A stretch of 64,000 nt of DNA from Methylotenera mobilis 13. GTDB lineage: Bacteria > Pseudomonadota > Gammaproteobacteria > Burkholderiales > Methylophilaceae. Below the pieces are notes generated by a model that ran no database searches, was not told the origin of the DNA, and saw only the letters and a program-made list of their open reading frames with translations. The DNA lies in contig NZ_KB913035.1 of assembly GCF_000384255.1 (NCBI RefSeq), forward strand, positions 1,711,362 to 1,775,361. The letters run 5' to 3'. Shown here one piece after another: positions 1-8,999 of the stretch; within the stretch, counting starts at the first letter, position 1, and each line of letters begins with the position of its first letter. The position numbers and the translations under genes were made by a program.

Positions 1-1328
1 CCGAATAATTTCTGTCCGCCTCTAAATTCATCTTCATTTATAAAATTATGGAAAATACCGCTATTAAACTCATTCTGTTCTATGCTTAGCGCCCATTGGG
101 GAATTTCAAAGCTTTTTATGTCTACAATTCTTTCTATTTTATCTAATATCATAAAAAATCTAGCCAAGCAACAATGAGCAAATGTAGCTATATCAACTTG
201 ATCAGAAGGTCCATGAGTTTTGCCAATGAGGAACATATTCAAATCTAAACGGCAATTAGAGCTTTCATTATTTGTGAAGTACTCTAACCTTCTAAATCTC
301 TCCATATACATGCGCCATGTGATGTATGCGATAACTACGCTGCATATTGAGGAAGAACTTAAATACTGTTCTTGATATTGACCTAAGTGTAAAACATCAT
401 TCAGGCAACCTTTATGTTGTCGTATATACTGATTGTAAATATACCTTCGTACTGATTTATATACGTGAGTGCATAGGCTACCTCTAAACCCTGATCGCTC
501 GTAATCCTCAGTGACGTTTGATATCCAATATGCGCAATGAAATGATGCCGGTTCAACTTGAAGTTCCCATGGACATGGCCCGGCAATCGTATTTGCAATT
601 GATAGATATTTTTCAAGTTTTAATACTGGTATATGTTTAGAAAATATTTGTTTCGCAAAAAATGCCAAATGATGATTGCTTTTATTTATTTCATACCACC
701 AGAGCAGAAATTGATTGCATCTAAATTCAATTTCATTTTTTTCTGAATCATTGACAAAGACCAGATTCTTTAGAAGTTTCTCTGAAAAGACTATATGTCC
801 ACAAAGTGATTCATAAGTTAGATTAATGCCGTTTTCATCAAACTCATCATTAAAGTTTTCACTGTAAATAATGTCTTGAGGTGACAGCCCTTTAACAAAT
901 ACAGTTTCTGCACATGTTTTACATGGAAATCCAAGTTTGCATCCATGCCAGGGACATGACTTGATTAAGGGTAAACAAAAAAGCGTACAGTGATAACCTT
1001 TAGCTAGGCATTCATTGCATACGCGAATGTCTTTTACATATGCTATATCTTTTAGAGAGAAACCAAGTTGATCAAGAAAGCATGTTTTAAGTTGATTAGC
1101 TTTAACATTCAATGCGTGAGAAAATCGATCAAAGTCTACCCAGCTACTATCAAGAGTTGAAAGCACTTTTTTTGATTCTTTGCTTTGGTTATTGCAAATA
1201 ACATCAAAAATTACCCTGGGTTTGGTATGGTTTAATGCCAAAATTTTAGCAAATACTGACCATGCCGATTCAAATGGAGCCGGTGAATGTTTATGCCAAG
1301 TAAATCGGCGATTAAATTCACTATCCAC
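1..1328 (-). CDS. tniQ: TniQ/TnsD-family target-selection protein, C-terminus beyond window
   Basis: An open frame of 442 codons without a stop runs off the left edge. I read it by reverse translation. It begins with GTG, with a weak TGGGG upstream, and overlaps the end of tnsC by 8 bases, so it is probably translationally coupled. The N-terminus (FTWHKHSPAPFESAWSVFAK) matches the opening of TniQ proteins. A zinc-binding set follows: CNEC near residue 104, then CPWHGC near 125 and CKTC shortly after, the typical CxxC / CxxHxxC / CxxC pattern of TniQ. TniQ/TnsD proteins choose the insertion site and recruit TnsC. Length already exceeds short CRISPR-linked TniQ, so a TnsD-like sequence-specific targeter is more likely. 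The target site cannot be told. Confidence 0.85.
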   Translation of the reverse strand, partial: MDSEFNRRFTWHKHSPAPFESAWSVFAKILALNHTKPRVIFDVICNNQSKESKKVLSTLDSSWVDFDRFSHALNVKANQLKTCFLDQLGFSLKDIAYVKDIRVCNECLAKGYHCTLFCLPLIKSCPWHGCKLGFPCKTCAETVFVKGLSPQDIIYSENFNDEFDENGINLTYESLCGHIVFSEKLLKNLVFVNDSEKNEIEFRCNQFLLWWYEINKSNHHLAFFAKQIFSKHIPVLKLEKYLSIANTIAGPCPWELQVEPASFHCAYWISNVTEDYERSGFRGSLCTHVYKSVRRYIYNQYIRQHKGCLNDVLHLGQYQEQYLSSSSICSVVIAYITWRMYMERFRRLEYFTNNESSNCRLDLNMFLIGKTHGPSDQVDIATFAHCCLARFFMILDKIERIVDIKSFEIPQWALSIEQNEFNSGIFHNFINEDEFRGGQKLF

Positions 1329-2277
1329 TAGACCCCAGAATCCCGCAGTATTCTTTTAAATTGCTTGCTTCAATTGCTTCATCTATATCTTTTTCACTTA
1401 TTTTATAGTTTTCACTATCTTTTACTCTGCCAGCTAAAAGTAAATATTCAACTGTTCGAAAAAGATGTTGTACTGGCACAGATTGCTCCTCTAGTGGTTT
1501 CGATGCCTTTTTAAGTGCAGTCCATATAGGAGCAGCATATTCATTCATTCGAAACCCATTGCTGTATGCTATGGGAAGAAAAAATCTTGTATACGTGAAT
1601 TCCGTGTCGTCAGGATAAATCAATGAGTAATCATATTCATTCAATATTTCTTCTAAATCTTTTTTATTTGCGCATCCATCGAATGGTATAGGTTCACTTA
1701 AAAATCGGGCGAGTAAGTTCAGTGCTTTTGTTGCATGTAATGCACTTCTTAAATGTTGAATATCTGATTGAGCAAAACCAATCGTTGTCATTTTAATTTT
1801 ATCTAGCTCTAATCTATTATGAAGAACCAATAAAACATTTAAATCTAATTCAGACAAGAGCTGCATTTCATCAATAAGCAAAATAAATTGTGCTCCACCC
1901 CGCTCAGAAATGTTCACTTTAATATGAGTTATTAAATGATTAAACAAGTCCTTATAGGGTGTTCTTGAATGAACCGGCAATTTATCGGCCCTCAAGATAT
2001 CGATCAACAAGCCAGAGTCCGATTGCTTTCGCTTTTCCGCTGTAAAAAGTATAGTAAAGATTTTGGGGAATTCTGCTTCCAGGATATCTTGCACAGCTTC
2101 GGCACAGGTACTTTTACCCATTCGTGGCATTGCAAATAGGAATGTTCCTGTTCTTCGCATCCAAACTCGCTCTCTAATCAGAGAATAGACTCGTTTAATT
2201 GTAGGAGTTACCACCAAGTATTTTTTTGTGACTATGGGGTGGTCATCAAGCAGCAATTCCCGCTCTTCATAGTTCAT
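1321..2277 (-). CDS. tnsC: TnsC-like AAA+ transposition regulator
   Basis: AAA+ ATPase of 318 residues. A Walker A-like loop lies at about residues 50-57 (MPRMGKST, with Met-Pro-Arg in place of the usual Gly-rich start) and a Walker B at 132-137 (LLIDE). In Tn7-like systems TnsC polymerises on DNA, reads the TniQ/TnsD signal and activates the TnsAB transposase. It lies 22 bases downstream of tnsB and its stop overlaps the GTG start of tniQ. The length is shorter than Tn7 TnsC (555 aa) and closer to the compact TniB/TnsC type. Function is inferred from motifs plus gene order. Confidence 0.85.
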   Translation of the reverse strand: MNYEERELLLDDHPIVTKKYLVVTPTIKRVYSLIRERVWMRRTGTFLFAMPRMGKSTCAEAVQDILEAEFPKIFTILFTAEKRKQSDSGLLIDILRADKLPVHSRTPYKDLFNHLITHIKVNISERGGAQFILLIDEMQLLSELDLNVLLVLHNRLELDKIKMTTIGFAQSDIQHLRSALHATKALNLLARFLSEPIPFDGCANKKDLEEILNEYDYSLIYPDDTEFTYTRFFLPIAYSNGFRMNEYAAPIWTALKKASKPLEEQSVPVQHLFRTVEYLLLAGRVKDSENYKISEKDIDEAIEASNLKEYCGILGSSG

Positions 2278-2299
2278 ACCGCCTCCTTTAACCAGAGTT

Positions 2300-4291
2300 T
2301 TAGCGCTTGTCTTTTAATACTTTGGCTATATCTGGCATAGGTTTATTCATTAAGGATGGCTTCGTGTCATCATATTTAGCCAAAGTACTTGCTGATGGCA
2401 ATTTACTAAAATCTGGCAGCATGATCTTAGGTAATCCCGATTCTTTTGAAACTCGGGTCGCCTCTGTAGCATTACTTGGTAAAATCGGTTTTTGTTTTTT
2501 ACTTTTTGATTTGTTTTGCGTAGATAGATAATTCATATATATTTGAATGGGGTCGTCGAATTTGCTAAGTACAAGTATTTTTTTTGTAATCAGACTATTT
2601 ATAATTTTTCTTGTTTTTCGACTGTGTTTTGTTAAGCCCCATCTTGAGCCGGCTTTCAAGAACCCTAGTTCTGCGCCATTATTTAAATACGCATTAACGA
2701 AGCGCATATCTTCTTCGTTAATCTCCACTATTAGCTTCTGACCCACTAAAGCACTGCATTGGGCTAGTACAGAGTTTGTATACCTAGCCCCATCGATCTC
2801 AACATAAGGGCGCCTGCCCGAGCGTCTACCTCCTCGAATAATACATTCTTTACGTAAAGGAATAATGATCGAATTCGAACCTAATTTCGCCGGCAAATGT
2901 CTGAGTAAAAAATGATTTGATTTGTCATTAATATAATAATTTAGTACTTGCAAAGGTGAGTTGTATGAGGTGCCTTCATTAGGCGTGCCATTATGCTGTG
3001 CTGTATAAACTGCTATAAGTTGCTCTGCCTCATCTGCTAAAAGTCTGTAAATAACGGCATTCTCTTCTGCATTCTTAGCGCGCCCATTACCGGGATTAGA
3101 TCCTGTAGTAGATGGATATCGCATAAAAACATCATCTGATATTTTTTTAAAATATCGTTCTATATTAGGACGTCTTTCAAAATGCCCTACTGGCCCCCAA
3201 TTAATGATAAAACCAAGTTCATTTCTAGCTCTTTCACGAACAGCATTTGATAAGTGAACTAGCGCGCCATCTAGCAGCATGGCACTCCATAAGGCTCCTT
3301 TACATTGAGGAAAAACTTCATGTGGGAACCCCATATTTTCTGGATACTTAAGCCCATGTATCGTTAGTGGTATTGGCGATGCTGGATTTAATGCCTTTCT
3401 AATGACACCCAGTACGTCATCTGCTCCAACTTCGCTTCTGTAGACAATTGAGTATGAAAGAATTGCTGACGAGATTTGTTCAATGAGAGCAATTAACCAA
3501 AGTCGATCTAGTTGAACATGCACAGTAGTGCCTTCAACAGTTTCAAACTCTGCTGAAAAAAATGCATTTATTGAATATGCATCAAGTTGCACAGCATCAT
3601 ATGGCTCTTCGAACGTTAAGAATTTCTCATGCCCCGTCCCCACAGCCATATGAGCAGCTGCGTCACTCTCGTCCAAATTTTTTACGGATTTACTGTAATT
3701 CTCATTTAACAAATCAACCATATATTTTTCGATTGTTCGTAAACCAAGATGCTTAGTATTAAAAGGCCACTCATTTTCTTGAACACCAACTTTCTTTAAA
3801 CTAGCTAAAAAGAAAGCATGTAAGTCTCTAGGCCTTATCTTTTTTTCGTGTACATTATAATTAGCTGAATTTATTTTATTAATAAGCTGATCCATGCCCT
3901 GCTTAATTTTTGGATACTTTTGTAGAACATTACGGAACAGCCCTGATTGACCACCTTGAGCTTCCTGAAACTTCTCCTTAACTTCTGCTGTGCGCTCATA
4001 TTCTTTTTTACGAATATACGGGATTAAAGCTCTATAGCCATAAACATTGCCATCGTTAGCTATATCCAAACACTTTTGTGTTAAAAGTTGAACTGATTTA
4101 CATTTAACCCCAGTAGCTTTTTCAATATCCTTTAGTGAATATTGATCTAAATACATTTCTACAGCTTTGCACTGATTCTGAAATGATTCACGAAAACATT
4201 CATCAATTTGCGTATCAAGAACTTTTGGCCATAAAGAAATTGGCGGTTTGCCATTTATAACTTCCTTTCGGCTCCAACGTTGTTTATCCAT
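2300..4291 (-). CDS. tnsB: TnsB-like DDE transposase
   Basis: Transposase of 663 residues in the Mu/TniA/TnsB retroviral-integrase superfamily. The probable catalytic triad is D237 (QLDAYS), D341 (LLDGALVHLSN) and E378 (PNIERYF), with 36 residues between the second Asp and the Glu as expected for a D,D-35-E fold. The N-terminal 200 residues carry helix-turn-helix-like DNA-binding segments, and the C-terminus is Lys/Pro-rich, where TnsB usually contacts TnsC. TnsB cuts and joins the 3' transposon ends. The ATG overlaps tnsA's end by 8 bases. Confidence 0.88.
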   Translation of the reverse strand: MDKQRWSRKEVINGKPPISLWPKVLDTQIDECFRESFQNQCKAVEMYLDQYSLKDIEKATGVKCKSVQLLTQKCLDIANDGNVYGYRALIPYIRKKEYERTAEVKEKFQEAQGGQSGLFRNVLQKYPKIKQGMDQLINKINSANYNVHEKKIRPRDLHAFFLASLKKVGVQENEWPFNTKHLGLRTIEKYMVDLLNENYSKSVKNLDESDAAAHMAVGTGHEKFLTFEEPYDAVQLDAYSINAFFSAEFETVEGTTVHVQLDRLWLIALIEQISSAILSYSIVYRSEVGADDVLGVIRKALNPASPIPLTIHGLKYPENMGFPHEVFPQCKGALWSAMLLDGALVHLSNAVRERARNELGFIINWGPVGHFERRPNIERYFKKISDDVFMRYPSTTGSNPGNGRAKNAEENAVIYRLLADEAEQLIAVYTAQHNGTPNEGTSYNSPLQVLNYYINDKSNHFLLRHLPAKLGSNSIIIPLRKECIIRGGRRSGRRPYVEIDGARYTNSVLAQCSALVGQKLIVEINEEDMRFVNAYLNNGAELGFLKAGSRWGLTKHSRKTRKIINSLITKKILVLSKFDDPIQIYMNYLSTQNKSKSKKQKPILPSNATEATRVSKESGLPKIMLPDFSKLPSASTLAKYDDTKPSLMNKPMPDIAKVLKDKR

Positions 4292-4976
4292 GATATTTCC
4301 ATGGCGACAATAGTCCGAAAGTACATTTATTCAAGTCAACGTTGAGAATACCTTCGATTGCTAAACGTGAGATTAGTCCAATAACAACATCTGAATCATA
4401 TTCAGTCATTAAATCTAAAATTTGTCGAATATTTCCAGATTTGAGATTTTTCAGATGCATTACAAGTACTGTACGACATTGAAGATGCTCCTGTCCTTTT
4501 ATGACACTAGCAAATGATATTGGCTTTAGCCATCTCATAGAAACTTTTACTTTTGATTTTAAATCATCGTCATCAAATCTAAGATATGAGGCTTGATTCT
4601 TTGATGAGGCAGCTGCTTGAGCCAGGAATTGTGATCTATTAGTAGCGCCATCCTTTCCCTTACCTGCTTTAACTTCGTGCCATTCTTGATGTTTATTTTT
4701 TAAGTTAACAATAGCATCGAGTTCTGTAGAACGGACTTCGTTATCGTCATGAGACAGAATCGGCTCTGGTGCAAGATCAAAATCGATTACATCTTGATTT
4801 GTTTCTAAATAATAGATCCAGTGTACAAGTTGGCGGTCACTTGGAAGTATCCAATCCTGGTTAGTTTTTATGCTAGTTACCAGCCAAAGATTGCTCTTCC
4901 CTTTGCCTCGGGCTCTATAAGCTCCGATGACTGTTTTTCGGAGGCTAGATTTTAATGATGCTTTAGGTTTGGTCAT
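4284..4976 (-). CDS. tnsA: TnsA-like endonuclease
   Basis: TnsA makes the 5'-strand cuts at the transposon ends, so its presence predicts cut-and-paste rather than copy-in transposition. The restriction-enzyme-like active site is visible as E58 (YLETNQDV), D87 (TELDAIV) and E101-V-K103 (HEVKAGK), the E/D/(E,Q)xK pattern of the family. I chose the ATG preceded by GAGG six bases upstream (230 aa). An in-frame TTG four codons earlier has no such site. First gene of the tns transcription unit. Slightly shorter than Tn7 TnsA (273 aa). Confidence 0.85.
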   Translation of the reverse strand: MTKPKASLKSSLRKTVIGAYRARGKGKSNLWLVTSIKTNQDWILPSDRQLVHWIYYLETNQDVIDFDLAPEPILSHDDNEVRSTELDAIVNLKNKHQEWHEVKAGKGKDGATNRSQFLAQAAASSKNQASYLRFDDDDLKSKVKVSMRWLKPISFASVIKGQEHLQCRTVLVMHLKNLKSGNIRQILDLMTEYDSDVVIGLISRLAIEGILNVDLNKCTFGLLSPWKYHG

Positions 4977-5019
4977 ACCATACCTCAAAACATTTTAGAT
5001 AAGACAATGTTTACAGCAG

Positions 5020-5108
5020 AGTTCGTCTCTATTCGCAGATATTAGTTCGAAAAACAGAAAAGTCAATGAATTAGTTCGTATTTTACGAACTAATTCATTG
5101 ACTTAACA
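5020..5108. repeat. Candidate Tn7-like transposon end / TnsB-site array
   Basis: Upstream of tnsA the hexamer AGTTCG occurs at 5020, 5044 and 5073, and its inverse CGAACT at 5086. The longer shared core TTAGTTCG is at 5042, 5071 and inverted at 5086. The segment ends in AACA, which read inward gives TGTTAAGTCAATGAATTAG. Tn7-like ends start TGT and carry several TnsB-binding repeats next to tnsA, and TnsB commonly represses its own operon there. Repeats and termini are seen in the sequence. Their role as end and operator is inferred. The opposite end is needed to confirm. Confidence 0.45.
5060..5104. repeat. Perfect 21-bp inverted repeat, 3-base spacer
   Basis: The left arm (5060-5080) and right arm (5084-5104) are exact reverse complements around TTT. 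Arms begin AAGTCAATG and end TTCGTA. It lies about 85-130 bases upstream of tnsA. It could be two head-to-head TnsB sites in the transposon end, an operator, or a strong transcript hairpin insulating the tns operon. No T-run follows on either strand, so a simple terminator is unlikely. Confidence 0.85.
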
Positions 5109-5372
5109 TCATCATTTACCTTAAATTTAATATTTAATTAATTGATAATTTTTAACTAATTTAATTATATTAATACCTAAGATTCAATTCGCCGCACTAG
5201 AATTGGGGCTCTACACTTATGTAAACTAAATCTGATTAATCACCCACTAGCATGCATACAAATAAACTGCTTAGTTTGAACTTAGATTTGGAAACTAAAA
5301 ACACTCATTAGATATGCGGACAACAAAATTGATTTATAACTTTTGGCTGAATGCAATTATTTTAATTAAAGC
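5109..5372. other. Gene-free AT-rich interval right of the tns operon
   Basis: Very AT-rich DNA with no convincing open frame or RNA. If the transposon end is at 5108, this is chromosomal flank. If the end is further right, it would be left/right-end DNA of the element. Nothing else was recognised. Confidence 0.4.
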
Positions 5373-5621
5373 TCAAGCATGATTTTGAAGCTGAGATGAT
5401 TCACGCTGAGCTTTATTTTTTAAATAATTTTTTAGCTCACTATTTTCTTTATGTATTCTATAAACAATAAATGCACAAATGACTAATAGCAGAAAGCTGG
5501 ATGATAAATAAAAGAAAGCCCAGAATTTGGTGCAACCACCCAAGTAATGGTGCTGAGATGCACAGTGATATGAGTAATCGAATATACTTTTTAGTTGGTT
5601 GATCAGCGCTGTAAACTTCAT
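5373..5621 (-). CDS. Small single-pass membrane protein, hypothetical
   Basis: An 82-residue frame with one clear hydrophobic segment at about residues 34-56 (FWAFFYLSSSFLLLVICAF), followed by a basic, then charged coiled-coil-like tail (HKENSELKNYLKNKAQRESS). No family is recognised. There is no good ribosome-binding site before the ATG, so it may be a chance frame. The membrane segment with a charged cytoplasmic tail speaks mildly for a real gene. It stands alone between the transposon region and the GGDEF/EAL gene. Confidence 0.35.
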   Translation of the reverse strand: MKFTALINQLKSIFDYSYHCASQHHYLGGCTKFWAFFYLSSSFLLLVICAFIVYRIHKENSELKNYLKNKAQRESSQLQNHA

Positions 5622-5985
5622 TTTTATAGATATTATTATATTTTGTTACATATTATTTACAATTCTTAACAATATTATATGAAAATCTCTGCAGGACAAA
5701 GCGTTTAAGTACTAATTTTTGGTGTGGAAGTTTAAAAAATAGAGGTAAGCATATGAGGTAAGCATGTTAAGTCGATTGCTGCTAAAAGAATTAATGCTGT
5801 CAGTTATTCATCGATAGCAACTTAAGTATCGAAGAAGCAAATCTATTGATAATATTTGTAGCATCGATAAAGTAGATGATTAATGCCAATCAATAGATTT
5901 AAGTGCCAATTAATCTTTGTAATTAAATAAGCTATTTAATTAGGCTGACCAATAGATTGAAATATCTATTGAATTTGAATGGTGA
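5622..5985. other. Gene-free interval with an AT-rich hairpin
   Basis: No gene is seen. There is a perfect 10-bp stem with an AGC loop (arms 5920-5929 and 5933-5942), just past the stop of the leftward GGDEF/EAL gene. It lacks a T-run, so it is at most a weak terminator. The word CAATAGATT recurs several times between 5889 and 5960. Confidence 0.4.
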
Positions 5986-8340
5986 TTATGTCCACTGCTG
6001 GTGCCAAGCCTCGAAGTCACTGACTGGAATTGGCTTAGACATATAATATCCCTGACCATAGTCGCAATTCATTTCTTGTAAAAACTTCCAGACTTTAATG
6101 TTTTCAATACCTTCAGCAACGACATGCAAGCCCATGTTATGCGCAAGCTCAATAGTTGAACTGACGATAATTCGATCATTTAAATTGTCTTCAATATGCA
6201 TCACAAATGATTTATCAATTTTAAGCTCGCTAACCGGCAGTTCTTTTAAATATGATAAGGATGAGTAACCTGTACCAAAATCATCAATTGCTAGCTTGAT
6301 ACCCATTTCAGACAAATGTAGTAAAGTTTGTTTTGCACGATGTGGATCATCCATGATGCTGCTTTCAGTCACCTCAAGAGAAATGAGTGAGGTATTTGAG
6401 CCCATGGATTTTAGAATTTCACTGACTTTATTCGGAAAATCAGAGTCGATTAAATCTCTTGCAGAAATATTCACTGCAATTGGGATTGAAATCCCCTTCT
6501 CTAACCATTGAGCACTCACGTTAGATGCCTCAGCAATCATCCAAAGTGTTATCTCTCTAATTAGCCCAGTTTGCTCTGCAAACGGGATAAACTGATCAGG
6601 AAAAACCATTCCCCTCGTGGGGTGCTTCCATCTAATTAGTGCTTCGACCGAAGTGACCACCCTACTTTTGAGGTCAATTTTTGGTTGGACAAATAACATT
6701 AGTTCATTATTTTGTATCGAATTTTTCAGCTCAGAGGCTAACGTTAAGTTAACATTACTGCCAGCATCGAAACTCGGATCAAATACCACAGGTCCACACT
6801 TCTTTGCTTTTGAAACTTGCATAGCAATCTCAGCAAAGCTCAATAGTTGCTCTATTTGGTTACTATGAGCTGGATAATTGGCGATACCGATGCCTGCAGT
6901 AATGTCAACAAAGTTATCGTCTAATTGAATGGGCTTTTCAAAGGCCTGCAAGAGCTTTTGTGCAATATTCATTGCCACGTCGGCATTCGTTGCTGGGAGT
7001 AATACGGCAAACTCATCCCCAGAAATCCTTGCAACAACATCATTGTCTTTACGAAACACTTGTGAAATTCGAATAGATACTGCGTGCAGTAACTCATTAC
7101 CAAAATCATGTCCAAGCACATTGTTAATTTGTTTAAATCGATCTAGATTCATCACTAGAACAGAAAGTGGCTCTCGATTGGTTTCAGATTGATATATGGC
7201 GCTATTAAGCTCTTTCATGAATGAGGCGCGGTTAGGTAGTCCCGTCATCTCATCGAGGTAAGCTAATTTAAGAATACTTTTCTCTCTATCAGCAATTGCA
7301 GTACGCATGCTACTGAATGCACTACTGAGCTTCCCTAACTCATCTTTCCTGGAGGTATCAACTTTAAACGTATAGTCGCCCTCCTCTAACTTTTTAGCAG
7401 TATCGGCTAGTTCTACTATTGGCTGAGCAACTATTCTTGAAACATACAAGATACTGACAATAAAAATCAGCATTCCAACAATACTTAAAATTAAAAGATT
7501 GAGTAAGAGCACCTTAAATGGCGCGGTTGCTTCATCAATGGAGCGCTGCAACACAACATATAGAGAATCGTTAATGTTTTTGAATATCGTCACATAGCGA
7601 GTACCAAAAGCGACGTCTCCAATGGTGAGCTCCAAATTACGGTTAGTACTCAAAGCTGGTTGTATAGAAGTATATTTCACAATCTGATCACTTGAGCTCA
7701 TACTCATGGTTCCCGCCGTGGAGCGCCAAGGACTAGCGCCAGATTGACTGATGAAAGTCACCTCTAGGTTACTTAGTTTATGGAGTGTATTTGCCAAACT
7801 GTTATTAATTTCAAACCCCATCACTACCCAGCCAATCGTCAAAGGAGCTTTTACTGGCACAGCGACTAGTTGATAGGGTTGATTATTGAAAATAGTAAAA
7901 TTATTCTTCTGAATATCATTTTTTGCCGCGTAAATAACTTCAGCTATTTTTTCACTGACCTCTGTTTCGGATAAGTTTTCAGATATCACTAAACTGTTTT
8001 GATCTGCAGAGTAAAATATGGCGATATCTGCATTAATCCTAGACTGGTGGTTAACTAGGGCTGAAAGTATCGTCTCATGATCATTACTTGCAATGGCTGC
8101 TTTAAAGCCGAAGTCTGCGGCCAAAATGCGGGCACCAACACTTAAGCTATCACCGTTGTGTTGTAGTAGATTTAGAAATACACGTTCACCCACTTCAAGT
8201 TGCTGATTCACAGAACGTCTAGCGTTTTTATCAATACTTAACTTAATGGCAATTGAGCTTAAAACCTGGATGACCAATATCAATGATAGAAAAATAACTG
8301 AAATTCGACTTTTTAAGCTTGTAAATTGCATATTGATCAT
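5986..8340 (-). CDS. Membrane sensor with HAMP, GGDEF and EAL domains
   Basis: Cyclic-di-GMP turnover protein of 784 residues. It has a transmembrane helix at about 10-30, a periplasmic sensor region of roughly 250 residues, a second helix near 277-300 and a HAMP linker. Its GGDEF domain has the motif SGDEF near residue 439, which is often still active. A full EAL domain follows, with EALIRW near 564 and DDFGTGYSSLSYL. Both synthesis and breakdown are possible; the EAL motifs are the better preserved. It is 12 bases downstream of the cupredoxin-like gene and in line with the truncated haemoglobin, so the sensor may respond to a redox or NO/O2 signal handled by these neighbours. That link is inference. 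Confidence 0.9.
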   Translation of the reverse strand: MINMQFTSLKSRISVIFLSLILVIQVLSSIAIKLSIDKNARRSVNQQLEVGERVFLNLLQHNGDSLSVGARILAADFGFKAAIASNDHETILSALVNHQSRINADIAIFYSADQNSLVISENLSETEVSEKIAEVIYAAKNDIQKNNFTIFNNQPYQLVAVPVKAPLTIGWVVMGFEINNSLANTLHKLSNLEVTFISQSGASPWRSTAGTMSMSSSDQIVKYTSIQPALSTNRNLELTIGDVAFGTRYVTIFKNINDSLYVVLQRSIDEATAPFKVLLLNLLILSIVGMLIFIVSILYVSRIVAQPIVELADTAKKLEEGDYTFKVDTSRKDELGKLSSAFSSMRTAIADREKSILKLAYLDEMTGLPNRASFMKELNSAIYQSETNREPLSVLVMNLDRFKQINNVLGHDFGNELLHAVSIRISQVFRKDNDVVARISGDEFAVLLPATNADVAMNIAQKLLQAFEKPIQLDDNFVDITAGIGIANYPAHSNQIEQLLSFAEIAMQVSKAKKCGPVVFDPSFDAGSNVNLTLASELKNSIQNNELMLFVQPKIDLKSRVVTSVEALIRWKHPTRGMVFPDQFIPFAEQTGLIREITLWMIAEASNVSAQWLEKGISIPIAVNISARDLIDSDFPNKVSEILKSMGSNTSLISLEVTESSIMDDPHRAKQTLLHLSEMGIKLAIDDFGTGYSSLSYLKELPVSELKIDKSFVMHIEDNLNDRIIVSSTIELAHNMGLHVVAEGIENIKVWKFLQEMNCDYGQGYYMSKPIPVSDFEAWHQQWT

Positions 8341-8352
8341 GGGGCTTAGTAA

Positions 8353-8961
8353 TTAATTGTGTGTTTCTAGCTTGATTGAAACGGTGTCATTGCTTTTTAC
8401 TGTTACTTTTTGTTCAGAAACAAAATTCTCTTTTACCGTTGCGTAATGCCATGCCTTAAGAGTGTGTTGCCCTGTTGGTAAGTCAGTCAATTTAACCATG
8501 CCATTCACATCAGTTTTCCCAAAATAAGGCGTGTCTACAATGTGAATATAAGCCAGCATATTATCGTGAATATTACAGCCAAGTATCACCGTGCCTGGCT
8601 TATCAAATACAACTGGCTTCGCAGGAACGCCAGAGTAAAGCTTTAATTCAAACGTTTTAGCAGGTGAAAACGAATAAACGTGATGTCGCACTGAATCTTT
8701 GTTTGGAAAATTAACACTAGTGCCTACTTGTACGACGCTGACTATCGGTGAAAATTGTTTATTCTTTTGATCAACATTCGCCTCTGTCGTTGATTTAACG
8801 GCTGATTTAACACTGGTTTCTAAGTAAACAACAGCATTACTAAGCGGGTTGCCAGCTTGATCTAATACTTGAACCGACAGATCTGCAGCTTGAGCGTGAA
8901 GCGATGTTACAAGTAATAATGCACTTAGGATGATGGTATTGCTCAGGATTTTGCTATTCAT
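8353..8961 (-). CDS. Secreted cupredoxin-like (methylamine-utilisation-type) protein
   Basis: Exported protein of 202 residues, with a signal peptide ending near AQAA (residue 26). The middle contains a type-1 copper pattern: H93/H94 (SVRHHVYSF), then C129-x2-H132-x2-M135 (GCNIHDNML). The C-terminal part resembles a carboxypeptidase-regulatory-like beta domain (GQHTLKAWHY). Such proteins are often annotated as methylamine-utilisation or plastocyanin-like. Here it sits between a truncated haemoglobin and a GGDEF/EAL sensor, so a role as periplasmic copper electron carrier or signal receiver is plausible but unproven. Confidence 0.7.
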   Translation of the reverse strand: MNSKILSNTIILSALLLVTSLHAQAADLSVQVLDQAGNPLSNAVVYLETSVKSAVKSTTEANVDQKNKQFSPIVSVVQVGTSVNFPNKDSVRHHVYSFSPAKTFELKLYSGVPAKPVVFDKPGTVILGCNIHDNMLAYIHIVDTPYFGKTDVNGMVKLTDLPTGQHTLKAWHYATVKENFVSEQKVTVKSNDTVSIKLETHN

Positions 8962-8999
8962 TAGTCGGCTCTAAAAAAGTTAACTCTAAAAATTAAAAG

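Larger units (their letters stand above)
1..5108 (-). mobile_element. Tn7-like transposon, partial (transposition gene end)
   Basis: Four consecutive leftward genes encode a TnsA-type endonuclease, a DDE transposase (TnsB), an AAA+ regulator (TnsC) and a TniQ/TnsD target selector, which is the core set of a Tn7-like element. Starts overlap or nearly overlap preceding stops, so they form one transcription unit. The other end, the cargo and the target-site duplication lie outside the window on the left. The right boundary is placed at an ACA trinucleotide just outside a perfect inverted repeat, because Tn7-like ends begin TGT/ACA. That boundary is inference; the gene content is secure. The DNA is AT-rich, for example 17 of 60 G+C in row 2581-2640. 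Confidence 0.75.

Noticed and set aside
401-616. A 71-codon frame on the minus strand at the left edge
   Set aside because: It lies inside the much longer TniQ frame, which has clear zinc motifs; it is a shadow.
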